Shown: positions 1-6,348, counted from the first letter of the stretch. The stretch is DNA of 6,354 nt from Halieaceae bacterium (GCA_011523115.1 WTHO01000007.1:1-6354); one strand, 5' to 3'. Numbers and translations: made by a program. Notes: generated from the sequence alone by a model not told the origin.

Positions 1-413
<413 letters not shown>

Positions 414-554
414 AACAGGGGTCGTCCCCACCCGCTGGCAGACGTTAGACTGTGGACGGATTCGCAGCCACTCGGGGGAGTGACTGTTTGCCAGCACCAT
501 AAAATCACCAACAACGATAAAACTGAGCGAAATAGCCAAAAGAGAGTCGATAGC
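414..554 (+). promoter_or_regulatory. gltD-hemE intergenic region, possible weak hemE promoter
   Basis: The gap holds a small G4/C4 hairpin just after gltD (418-421 with 426-429, TCGT loop) that has no T-run, so it is not a convincing intrinsic terminator. From about 499 to 540 the DNA becomes clearly AT-richer than the surrounding genes and contains TAAAAT (500-505), five of six matches to a -10 box. No acceptable -35 lies 16-18 bases upstream of it. An independent hemE promoter is possible but not shown; transcription through from gltD is equally compatible. Confidence 0.25.
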
Positions 555-1616
555 ATGGTCAGCTTGGAAAATGACCGGTTCCTTCGCGCATTAATGCGTG
601 AGCCCGTGGACCGAACCCCGCTCTGGATGATGCGCCAGGCGGGCCGTTACCTGCCCGAGTACCGCGCGACCCGCGCTGAGGCGGGCAGTTTCATGGGCTT
701 ATGCACTAACCCTGAGCTGGCCTGCGAGGTCACCCTGCAGCCGCTTCGGCGCTATGCCATGGATGCCGCCATCCTCTTCTCGGATATCCTGACGGTGCCC
801 GACGCCTTGGGTCTGGGTCTTTACTTTTCGGAGGGTGAGGGCCCGAGGTTTGAGCGTCCGCTTTCTTCTGCCGCCGAGATCGACGCGCTCGACCCGGAGC
901 GGGCGGCCAGCGAGTTGGGTTATGTCATGGATGCCGTCGCCCTGATTCGAAAGGAGCTTAAGGGCAGCGTGCCGCTCATTGGTTTTGCCGGCAGTCCCTG
1001 GACGCTCGCCACCTACATGGTAGAAGGGGGCTCCAGCAAGGATTTTGCCAAGGTGAAATCGCTGGCGTTCAATGAGCCGGCAGTGATGCATCAGCTGCTC
1101 GGGAAGCTCGCCAAGTCGGTCGCGGTGTATTTGGCTGAACAGGTGCGAAACGGCGCTCAGGCCCTGCAGATTTTTGATACCTGGGGCGGTTCACTGAGCC
1201 ACGCTGCGTATCGCGAGTTCTCTTTGCGCTACATGACGGAAATTATCGAACAGTTGCCGAGGGAGGCTGAGGGCAGGCGGGTACCGGTAATTGTTTTTAC
1301 CAAAGGTGGCGGCCAGTGGCTTGAGACCATCGCTGATTGTGGCGCCGATGCAGTCGGCCTCGATTGGACTACGGATATTGGAGAAGCCCGGGCCCGCGTG
1401 GGCGACAGGGTATGTCTTCAGGGAAACATGGATCCGACTTTATTGAACGCTTCGCCTGAACGGATTCGTGCAGAGGTGGATCAGATCCTCAGCTCATTCG
1501 GGGCAGGCAGTGGTCATATCTTTAATTTGGGCCATGGCGTCACGCCGGGTATCGACCCGGATCACGTGGCTGCGATGGTGGACGCCGTAGTGGAGCTATC
1601 CCCCGCCTACCACTGA
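555..1616 (+). CDS. hemE: Uroporphyrinogen decarboxylase
   Basis: HemE removes the four acetate carboxyl groups of uroporphyrinogen III to give coproporphyrinogen III, a cofactor-free cytoplasmic step of haem synthesis. The ATG at 555 gives 353 residues, almost exactly the E. coli length (354), and aligns from the N-terminal [20 protein letters not shown] onward. Visible signature residues are the [11 protein letters not shown] block at 26-36 (substrate-binding Arg27 and Arg31), FSDIL at 75-79 with the essential Asp77, Tyr154 in the segment [13 protein letters not shown], and His327 in NLGHG. The frame is open back to a GTG at 480, but the extra 25 residues have no family counterpart. A purine-rich AGAGAG (541-546) sits about 8 bases before the ATG. 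gltD lies upstream on the same strand, an arrangement also known in Pseudomonas. The last 10 bases overlap the 3' end of the convergent cysE. No truncation or missing residue was seen. Confidence 0.97.
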   Translation: MVSLENDRFLRALMREPVDRTPLWMMRQAGRYLPEYRATRAEAGSFMGLCTNPELACEVTLQPLRRYAMDAAILFSDILTVPDALGLGLYFSEGEGPRFERPLSSAAEIDALDPERAASELGYVMDAVALIRKELKGSVPLIGFAGSPWTLATYMVEGGSSKDFAKVKSLAFNEPAVMHQLLGKLAKSVAVYLAEQVRNGAQALQIFDTWGGSLSHAAYREFSLRYMTEIIEQLPREAEGRRVPVIVFTKGGGQWLETIADCGADAVGLDWTTDIGEARARVGDRVCLQGNMDPTLLNASPERIRAEVDQILSSFGAGSGHIFNLGHGVTPGIDPDHVAAMVDAVVELSPAYH

Positions 1617-2431
1617 GACTCGGGAATCGCGTGATCCATATCGAGTGCCGGTGACTCGGTCGTCGGTTTGCCTACAACCTTGGCGGGTACCCCCGCCACC
1701 GTCGTATGCGCCGGCACATCCTGCAACACCACGGAGCCCGCACCCACTTTCGCCCCTTCGCCAACGTGTATGTTGCCAAGGATTTTGGCGCCAGCGCTGA
1801 TCAGGACACCATCTCCGATCTTCGGGTGCCGATCTCCGTCCTCCTTGCCAGTCCCGCCGAGCGTGACCGACTGCAAAATCGAGACGCGGTTGCCGACGAC
1901 GGCGGTCTCACCGACCACCAGGCCGGTAGCGTGATCAAGCATGATGCCGTGCCCAAAACGGGCTGCGGGGTGAATGTCGATGCCGAAGTGACGTGACATT
2001 TGGCTTTGCAGGAAATTCGCCAGCGGCTGCCGGTTATGGGCCCACAGCCAATGGCCAATCCGATGTATCTGCAGCGCCTGAAAGCCCTTGAAGTACAGAA
2101 ACGGAATGTACAGTTCATGACAGGCCGAGTCCCGATCAAGAATGGCATTCAGGTCGTCGCGGATCGCGCCGCGGATGTCACCGTCGTCGCGTAATGCTTC
2201 GAGAATCACTTCGCGTAACATCATCGCCGGCGCGGTGGGGCTGTCGAGGAGGTTGGCGAGGTGAAAGCTCAGCGCACACTCAAGCTCTTCGTGGTTCAGA
2301 ATCGTGGCATGAAGAAAGCTGGCCAAAATCGGCTCAGCCGCAGCGGCATCCCGGGTCTCGTTGCGGATCCGTTCCCATATCGGGTCACCGTTTTGCATTT
2401 GTTTGACGCCGTCTCGTTGGGTGGCTGTCAT
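1607..2431 (-). CDS. cysE: Serine O-acetyltransferase
   Basis: CysE transfers acetyl from acetyl-CoA to L-serine, giving O-acetylserine, the first committed step of cysteine synthesis in the cytoplasm. The 274-residue product matches E. coli CysE (273) along its length: N-terminal helical domain (about 15-145, with ASFLHAT and [19 protein letters not shown]), then a left-handed beta-helix of hexapeptide repeats. The catalytic pair Asp166-His167 lies in GIMLDHATG. Asp101 and His202 (DRHPKIGDG) correspond to E. coli Asp92 and His193. The ATG at 2431 has GGAG about nine bases upstream. The ATG at 2398 (residue 12) would fit the usual N-terminus slightly better but has a poorer ribosome site. The C-terminus ends SQW instead of the terminal Ile that E. 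coli CysE inserts into CysK. The TrmB-like gene lies 72 bases upstream on the same strand, so co-transcription is possible. The gene end overlaps hemE by 10 bases. Confidence 0.96.
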   Translation of the reverse strand: MTATQRDGVKQMQNGDPIWERIRNETRDAAAAEPILASFLHATILNHEELECALSFHLANLLDSPTAPAMMLREVILEALRDDGDIRGAIRDDLNAILDRDSACHELYIPFLYFKGFQALQIHRIGHWLWAHNRQPLANFLQSQMSRHFGIDIHPAARFGHGIMLDHATGLVVGETAVVGNRVSILQSVTLGGTGKEDGDRHPKIGDGVLISAGAKILGNIHVGEGAKVGAGSVVLQDVPAHTTVAGVPAKVVGKPTTESPALDMDHAIPESQW

Positions 2432-2503
2432 GGTGTGCTGCTCCGTCGCCTCCCGGCGCTCTGCTGCAGGGAGACGAAGGGTAGCCCAGTCCCTGTCGCT
2501 TAG

Positions 2504-3187
2504 CTAGTCGGAGAATTGCCCCGCGAATCGCCACAGCGTGTGGCCCCGCTGCTGATATTTTTTTTCAAAAAGTGTCGTGGGCGCCTCGGGTGCGAAGGCG
2601 TCGACTCGACCTCTGCACCCGATCAGTGCGGCGGCCTCGGCGAACTCCTCAGCATAAATGGCCCAGTTGGTGCGCATCTCCAACGAGCCCCCGAGACGTG
2701 CCAGCACGGGAAAGGCGCCATGCCCATGAACCCGGCGCTTAAATTGCGAGGCCTTGGGCCAAGGGTTGGGATAGAGGAGCCAGTGGGCGTATAGCGGTAT
2801 CCCCGCCTCAGTCAGACACTGCCAGAAAGGTTCGGCTTCTGCCCGTAGGAGAAGGCAATTCTCCGCGAGAGAACGCGGATGCTTGGCGAGTCTGTGCGCA
2901 GACTGGTCGATACCCACCACCCACTTTTCCGGGTGTTTTTCGGCTAGCAGGGCCGTGCTCATGCCCGTGCCGCAGAAGGAATCAAGAATGAGCGACCTTG
3001 GTTGGCTCTGGTAACGTGCCAAAAACTGCTCGAAGGCCCGTTGCGTGTGCTGCGGGCAGGGTTTTCTCCAGGGATTCTGTTGGTGATGCTGGACGACCTT
3101 AACCAGATCCGCATGCGGCGCCACTTGGTCGGTTCGCAGCACATTGGTCATATCAGATGCTTGATCAGTTTGCGGAGTCACAGTCAC
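2504..3187 (-). CDS. TrmB-family SAM-dependent methyltransferase (divergent)
   Basis: A 227-residue class I methyltransferase resembling tRNA (guanine-N7)-methyltransferase TrmB. In order: a basic/His-rich N-terminus with NPWRKP at 38-43; a SAM-binding motif I, LILDSFCGTGMST (66-78); GIDQS (92-96); LYPNPWPK (138-145) followed by KRR (150-152); MRTNWAIYAEEF (171-182); and TLFEKKYQQRGHTLW (205-219). These correspond to E. coli TrmB FFPDPWHK, KRR, MATDW and TKFEQRGHRLG. The two acidic residues, Asp144 and Asp180 in E. coli, are Asn141 and Asn174 here; His151 is Phe149, and motif I is DSFCG rather than EIGFG. This is therefore probably a paralogue rather than the main m7G46 enzyme; substrate unknown. 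The start is uncertain: GTG 3187 (used), GTG 3181 (AAGG five bases upstream) or ATG 3151. A run of eight A residues lies in codons 208-210. It may be co-transcribed with downstream cysE. Confidence 0.82.
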   Translation of the reverse strand: MTVTPQTDQASDMTNVLRTDQVAPHADLVKVVQHHQQNPWRKPCPQHTQRAFEQFLARYQSQPRSLILDSFCGTGMSTALLAEKHPEKWVVGIDQSAHRLAKHPRSLAENCLLLRAEAEPFWQCLTEAGIPLYAHWLLYPNPWPKASQFKRRVHGHGAFPVLARLGGSLEMRTNWAIYAEEFAEAAALIGCRGRVDAFAPEAPTTLFEKKYQQRGHTLWRFAGQFSD

Positions 3188-3236
3188 CTTGCCATCATAA
3201 CGCGCAATCAGTTCGGGTCCGGTGAACGCTCACGTC
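3188..3236. promoter_or_regulatory. Shared divergent start region of TrmB-like and acyltransferase genes
   Basis: Two genes start back to back here with only about 35-85 bases between them, depending on start choice. On the - strand, TATGAT (3199-3194) matches a -10 box in five of six positions, but no good -35 is found at normal spacing. If that box is used, transcription would begin near 3187. This would leave the GTG start there leaderless and would favour the later GTG 3181 or ATG 3151. On the + strand only poor matches exist (TTGCGG 3170-3175, CATCAT 3193-3198, spacer 17). This is a prediction from consensus only. Confidence 0.3.
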
Positions 3237-3965
3237 ATGCGCGAAGATCTTCGCCCTTTTTGGGTCAAACAGCTTTATGTTTCTTTTCGCGCGGCCTGGA
3301 TCGACTGGTTTATCAGACCGCGCTGCGCACATCTGGGAGTGCACGCCACCATCATGTCGCCCTGGTATGTGGACATCTCGGGCCCCAACATATCGATTGG
3401 CCACTCTTTTACCGCGATCAATACCGTCAGTCAGCGTGTACAGATCGGTGTATGGGGCCGCGGGGTCGGAGAAGGGCGCATTACGCTGGGCGATGCTTGC
3501 CTTATGAGCCCGGGCTCGCGCATCAGCGCCAGCGACGAGATCGTGCTGGGCGACGGTTGCATGCTCGCCAATGGCGCCTACATTACCGACTCGGACTGGC
3601 ATGGGTTGTACAACCGTATCGACCGGGACGAGGCGCCCACCCCCGTTCGGCTTGGTGACAATGTCTGGGTGGGTGACCATGCCACCGTGCTGAAGGGTGT
3701 CACGATTGGCGATAACAGCGTGGTCGCAGCGCGCTCGGTGGTCACTAAAGACGTCCCCGCGAATGTGGTGGTAGCGGGGAATCCCGCGCGGGTGGTGAAA
3801 GCGCTCAACCCTGACACGCCGCGATATACGCGGGCCGATCTTTACCGTGATCCAGAAAAAACCGCGCAACAGTTCACCGATCTTGATCGTTATGTATTGT
3901 CTAAAAACCGATTCTGGTTCTGGCTGTGGACGTTGGTCTATCCGGGCGCTCGTCGAGGGGGTTGA
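3237..3965 (+). CDS. Hexapeptide-repeat (left-handed beta-helix) acyltransferase
   Basis: The product (242 residues from ATG 3237; 247 if the GTG at 3222 is used) belongs to the LbH acyltransferase superfamily that includes maltose, galactoside and WcaF-type acetyltransferases. These normally work as trimers with acyl-CoA. The N-terminus is basic and aromatic (RPFWVKQLYVSFRAAWIDWF). Turns typical of hexapeptide repeats follow: ISIGHSF, ITLGDACLM, IVLGDGCMLANGAYI, VRLGDNVWVGDHATV, VTIGDNSVVAARSVV. The CoA-binding end VPANVVVAGNPARVVK is standard. The His in the SDWHGLY loop (residue 122 from the ATG start) is the likely catalytic base. A tail of about 50 residues beyond the helix ends with an aromatic FWFWLW patch that could touch the membrane. 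The acceptor is unknown: no sugar nucleotide, LPS or capsule gene is nearby. ATG 3237 was chosen because REDLRPFWVK follows it directly, although its upstream GGTGA is about 11 bases away. Confidence 0.82.
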   Translation: MREDLRPFWVKQLYVSFRAAWIDWFIRPRCAHLGVHATIMSPWYVDISGPNISIGHSFTAINTVSQRVQIGVWGRGVGEGRITLGDACLMSPGSRISASDEIVLGDGCMLANGAYITDSDWHGLYNRIDRDEAPTPVRLGDNVWVGDHATVLKGVTIGDNSVVAARSVVTKDVPANVVVAGNPARVVKALNPDTPRYTRADLYRDPEKTAQQFTDLDRYVLSKNRFWFWLWTLVYPGARRGG

Positions 3966-3994
3966 GTACCCATCAGAGTCGAGAGCGCCTCCCC

Positions 3995-4012
3995 GGGGCG
4001 ATGCTATGCCCC
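3995..4012. terminator. Hairpin between convergent acyltransferase and srkA genes
   Basis: GGGGC (3995-3999) can pair with GCCCC (4008-4012), with one more G-T wobble inside and a six-base loop. It sits in the 71-base gap between two converging gene ends, where a bidirectional terminator would be expected. There is no T-run on either side, so intrinsic termination is unproven and Rho-dependent ending is as likely. Confidence 0.25.
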
Positions 4013-4036
4013 CGCTAGGACGCCCTCACTGCCAAG

Positions 4037-5011
4037 TTACAGGAGCCTCAGTGGCTCCTCTTCAAGCAGCGCGAGTTGCTCCCGAAGCGCCAGAATCTGG
4101 TCGGCCCAATATCGCTCTTTGCCAAACCAGGGGAAGGCTACCGGAAACGCCGGGTCCTCCCAGCGACGCGCCAGCCAGGCGCTGTAATACACCATCCTTG
4201 CCGTTCGCAGCGCTTCAATCCATTTGATCTCGCGGGGGTCAAAGTCATTGAATTCCTCGTAACCGGCAATGAGTTCTGCCAGTTGCAGTTCTCTCTGGGC
4301 CCGGTCGCCCGAAAGAAACATCCAAAGATCCTGAATGGCGGGTCCCGTGATGCAATCATCGAGGTCGACAAAATGCGGCGTGTCGTCGCGCCACAAAATG
4401 TTGCCCACATGACAATCGCCGTGCAGCCGAATACCGTCCTGCGGCGTGTAGTCAGACATCAGGCGACTTGCGCGATCCATTAAATCGCGGCCCAGGCTAT
4501 CCCAGGCTGGCCGGAGTTCCGAGGGCACCCATTCAGCACCGAGATAGCCAAGAGGCTCAATCAGCCACCGCTCCAGCGTAAAACTGATGCGCTCGGTGAA
4601 AGAAGCCGCACCCCCCACACGATGCAGGCGTCCAAGCGTTCGACCGAGGCCGAGAAGGTGATCGAAATTATCGAGCTCCGGGGCGTGCCCCCCGCGTCGG
4701 GGAAAGACGGCGATCCAGTAGCCCTCGGCCTCGTTCAGGGTCCGGCCATCAATGGCCATTGGCGCGACGACCGAAAGGCCGTTATCGACCAACTCCTCTG
4801 TGAAAGCGTGTTCTTCAAGGATCTGTGATCGTGACCAGCGCTCCGGTCGATAGAACTTCACGATGACCGGGTCCGCATCCTCGATGCCCACTTGGTAAAC
4901 CCGATTCTCATAGCTATTGAGGGCCAACAGGCGGAGGTCACTGCGCAAGCCGATCGACTCGACGCAACTGATGACGCGATCCGGGGTCAGCCCGTCGTAG
5001 GGATGGGTCAT
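4037..5011 (-). CDS. srkA: Stress response kinase A (YihE-type Ser/Thr protein kinase)
   Basis: SrkA is a cytoplasmic eukaryotic-like serine/threonine kinase of the APH/choline kinase fold. In E. coli it protects stressed cells from death, reportedly by countering MazEF. The 324 residues align end to end with E. coli SrkA (328). Visible blocks are LNSYENRVYQ (31-40), VKFYRPERWSRSQILEEHAF (51-70) with the ATP-binding lysine, the catalytic loop HGDCHVGNILWRD (197-209; Asp199 catalytic, Asn204 metal), the metal motif FVDLDD (214-219, Asp216), GPAIQDLWM, then YYSAWLARRWEDPAFP near the end. All catalytic residues are present. The ATG at 5011 has an excellent GAGGGG Shine-Dalgarno about four bases upstream. 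comF ends 27 bases before this start on the same strand, so the two probably share a transcript. E. coli srkA is instead followed by dsbA, which is not seen here, since srkA meets the convergent acyltransferase gene. Confidence 0.96.
   Translation of the reverse strand: MTHPYDGLTPDRVISCVESIGLRSDLRLLALNSYENRVYQVGIEDADPVIVKFYRPERWSRSQILEEHAFTEELVDNGLSVVAPMAIDGRTLNEAEGYWIAVFPRRGGHAPELDNFDHLLGLGRTLGRLHRVGGAASFTERISFTLERWLIEPLGYLGAEWVPSELRPAWDSLGRDLMDRASRLMSDYTPQDGIRLHGDCHVGNILWRDDTPHFVDLDDCITGPAIQDLWMFLSGDRAQRELQLAELIAGYEEFNDFDPREIKWIEALRTARMVYYSAWLARRWEDPAFPVAFPWFGKERYWADQILALREQLALLEEEPLRLL
4041..4059. other. Perfect 7-bp hairpin at the end of srkA
   Basis: AGGAGCC (4041-4047) and GGCTCCT (4053-4059) form a perfect seven-base-pair stem with a five-base loop, lying over the last codons of srkA just before its TAA. 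No T-run follows on the - strand, so it is not a classical terminator. It could stabilise the mRNA end or be a by-product of Glu/Pro/Leu codons. Confidence 0.3.
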
Positions 5012-5038
5012 GATGCCCCTCTCAGTGAAAGCGCTATC

Positions 5039-5833
5039 TTACCCTGCGTGGGCAGTGGCGGGCGTGCGAGCAAGCGCCCAAACCTCTACTGATGTGGCGC
5101 CAGCGGCCTTACATGCTGCCGCGGCCGCCCCGACAGTGGCGCCAGTGGTGATCACATCATCAACCAGCGTAATGTGTTGGCCCTCAGTGCCTGCCGCAGC
5201 GATGAAACGATCGGAGTGGTTCTCCCAGCGATCTGCTCTATTTGATCGGTGCTGAGCCCGCCGCAACCGCGTGTTGCGCAACCACGGCCTGACCCGGGTC
5301 TCACGCCCAAGGACTGGCCGCAGGGCGTGCGCCAGTAGCCAGGTGTGGTCAAACCCCCGCCGCAGCTGTCGATGCCACTGTGTGGGGATGGGCACCAGAA
5401 TCCGGTGCTCATTCAGGTTCTGCTGCCTGTGCTGTGGCTGTGCCTGAACTGCAGTGTTGGTCGCAAAGAGGCAGGCCATCAATGTGGAGAGCTGGGGGTG
5501 ATTCTGGAACTTCCAGAGATGAAGGAGCTCCCGAAACGTACCTTGCATGAGAAAGGGCGCCAGTATTCGCTCGCAGTTCGTTGGGCGCACGTGGCAGGCG
5601 GGGCAGCGAGACCGGCGCGGTGCCCCCGGAATGTGCAGCTTTGAGTGGGACATCGGCGTGGCGCAACGTTGGCAGGCGTGTTCATTGCGTGGGAGCGTCC
5701 TTTGACAGTCAGCGCAAAGGAAACCCCTATCGTTATGTGTTTCTCGACACAGCAAGCACTCTGCGGGGGCGAGCCATTGAATGACTTTAGGAACCAGTTT
5801 CCGCACGGACCATCGTCTGCGGTCTTGCACCAT
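5039..5833 (-). CDS. comF: ComF family protein (phosphoribosyltransferase-like)
   Basis: ComF/GntX proteins combine an N-terminal zinc-binding region with a phosphoribosyltransferase-type domain. They are needed for DNA uptake in transformable bacteria, but their reaction is not firmly established. From ATG 5833 the product has 264 residues. Four CxxC pairs at 26/29, 40/43, 54/57 and 77/80 make the zinc module. FREL-LHLWKFQNHPQL follows, then VPIPTQWHRQLRRGFDH, where the family usually has RGFNQ. The PRPP-loop motif LVDDVITTGATV is at 223-234. The frame extends to a GTG at 5854, but the ATG is preferred because AGGGGAGG lies directly upstream at good spacing. Compared with E. coli GntX (about 227 residues), the protein is longer, with a Gln/His-rich insert before VPIP. 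srkA follows after 27 bases on the same strand. The gene diverges from the DUF3094-type gene; bioB, a frequent divergent neighbour of comF in gammaproteobacteria, is absent. Confidence 0.92.
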   Translation of the reverse strand: MVQDRRRWSVRKLVPKVIQWLAPAECLLCRETHNDRGFLCADCQRTLPRNEHACQRCATPMSHSKLHIPGAPRRSRCPACHVRPTNCERILAPFLMQGTFRELLHLWKFQNHPQLSTLMACLFATNTAVQAQPQHRQQNLNEHRILVPIPTQWHRQLRRGFDHTWLLAHALRPVLGRETRVRPWLRNTRLRRAQHRSNRADRWENHSDRFIAAAGTEGQHITLVDDVITTGATVGAAAAACKAAGATSVEVWALARTPATAHAG

Positions 5834-5887
5834 TTCCCTCCCCTGACGTGTCACCGGCGCTGCAGATCCTAGCGACCCCAGAGCACA

Positions 5888-5911
5888 ACGTGCACATCGG
5901 TGCCTGCATGT
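5888..5911. other. Inverted repeat in the comF upstream region
   Basis: ACGTGCA (5888-5894) and TGCATGT (5905-5911) can pair over seven positions with one G-U wobble around a ten-base loop. It lies 55-78 bases before the comF start. It could be a leader-RNA structure or a protein site, but imperfect repeats of this size occur by chance, so it is recorded only as a candidate. Confidence 0.2.
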
Positions 5912-5934
5912 GATGAGAGGATGGCAGGACAGAT

Positions 5935-5950
5935 GCGACTGATCAGACGC
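5935..5950. promoter_or_regulatory. 16-bp imperfect palindrome upstream of the DUF3094-type gene
   Basis: GCGaCTGATCAGaCGC is symmetric at 14 of 16 positions; only the two lower-case A positions break the symmetry. It directly abuts the predicted -35 hexamer (5951-5956) of the + strand gene and lies about 100 bases upstream of comF. Its size and position suit a dimeric regulator. No known consensus is recognised. Confidence 0.3.
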
Positions 5951-5979
5951 TTGGTGTCATGCGTATTACGCAATAGAGT
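5951..5979 (+). promoter_or_regulatory. Predicted promoter of DUF3094-type gene with palindromic spacer
   Basis: TTGGTG (5951-5956) and TAGAGT (5974-5979) lie 17 bases apart. They match the sigma-70 boxes in three and four of six positions, so the promoter is weak. The spacer contains a perfect 13-base palindrome, TGCGTA-T-TACGCA (5960-5972), where a bound repressor would block RNA polymerase. The transcript would start near 5986, about 20 bases before the GTG start. Confidence 0.35.
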
Positions 5980-6005
5980 GTGGTCTCCGGCAGTGGAGTG
6001 AAACC

Positions 6006-6218
6006 GTGCACGACGGCAACCAAAAACCGAACCCTGACGCGCCGCAAAAGCTCTCTGAAGCTGATCAGGCCAGAGTCGATGCTTTTCTTGAGCGGGGCGT
6101 CAATTCGGTCGAGCGCAAACCGTTCCGACCGCTCTTTCTCCTTTTCCTGTTGATGGCCGTCGTGGCGGGCTTCAGTTTGCTGAGTCAGGGCATCGCGCAG
6201 TGGGCGGGCATTTACTGA
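6006..6218 (+). CDS. Small DUF3094-like single-pass membrane protein
   Basis: A 70-residue protein of unknown function that resembles the DUF3094 family of short gammaproteobacterial membrane proteins. The N-terminal half is polar and charged (HDGNQKPNPDAP, then the helix-like LSEADQARVDAFLERGVNSVERKPFRP). Residues about 42-60 (PLFLLFLLMAVVAGFSLLS) form one membrane helix. The Arg/Lys just before the helix suggest the N-terminus stays in the cytoplasm with a short tail outside. The LSEADQARVDxFL and VERKPFRP pattern is what recalls the family. The start is GTG 6006, supported by GGAG at 5995-5998, seven bases upstream. It diverges from comF and is followed 53 bases later by a tRNA gene with its own predicted promoter, so it is probably monocistronic. 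Family assignment is from memory of the pattern; no function can be assigned. Confidence 0.8.
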   Translation: MHDGNQKPNPDAPQKLSEADQARVDAFLERGVNSVERKPFRPLFLLFLLMAVVAGFSLLSQGIAQWAGIY

Positions 6219-6234
6219 CGCCACAGCGCTTACC

Positions 6235-6263
6235 TTGGCCCGTATTTCTGGTTTTGGTATTCT
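6235..6263 (+). promoter_or_regulatory. Predicted tRNA-Pro promoter with GC-rich discriminator
   Basis: TTGGCC (6235-6240) and TATTCT (6258-6263), each four of six matches to consensus, are 17 bases apart. Directly after the -10 comes GCGCGCC, the GC-rich discriminator typical of stringently controlled stable-RNA promoters. Transcription would start around 6270, only about two bases before the mature tRNA end. Confidence 0.55.
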
Positions 6264-6271
6264 GCGCGCCT

Positions 6272-6348
6272 CGGTGTGTAGCGCAGCCTGGTAGCGCACT
6301 TCCTTCGGGAGGAAGGGGTCGGAGGTTCAAATCCTCTCACACCGACCA
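6272..6348 (+). tRNA. proK: tRNA-Pro (anticodon CGG)
   Basis: A complete 77-base tRNA with encoded CCA. The acceptor stem CGGTGTG (6272-6278) pairs fully with CACACCG (6338-6344), followed by A and CCA (6346-6348). The D stem is GCGC/GCGC with an AGCCTGGTA loop. The anticodon stem is CTTCC/GGAAG and the loop TTCGGGA, putting anticodon CGG at 6306-6308, which reads CCG codons. The T stem GGAGG/CCTCT has one G-U pair, with loop TTCAAAT. The body is nearly identical to E. coli proK. The C1-G72 pair and G36-G37 in the anticodon loop are usual for bacterial tRNA-Pro. Confidence 0.97.

Noticed and set aside
480..554. 25-residue N-terminal extension of HemE from GTG 480
   Set aside because: The added residues resemble no HemE N-terminus, while ATG 555 gives the normal length and family N-terminus.
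699..1091. 130-codon - strand frame inside hemE
   Set aside because: It is entirely antisense to conserved hemE sequence, with no ribosome site or domain seen.
3002..3658. 218-codon + strand frame across the TrmB-like and acyltransferase starts
   Set aside because: It runs antisense to one real gene and out of frame through another; the translation is low-complexity and Arg-rich with no recognisable domain.
3195..3869. Long antisense open frame (224 codons) opposite the acyltransferase gene
   Set aside because: It mirrors a clear hexapeptide-repeat gene, and its Arg/His/Asp-rich translation has no domain; it is a shadow of high-GC codon use.
1607..3965. cysE, TrmB-like gene and acyltransferase as a dedicated new pathway
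   Set aside because: The two acyltransferases share only the common beta-helix fold, lie on opposite strands and have unrelated likely substrates; nothing links them functionally.
4041..4059. srkA 3' hairpin as an intrinsic terminator
   Set aside because: The stem is good, but no T-run follows on either strand and it lies within coding sequence, so only a structural note was kept.
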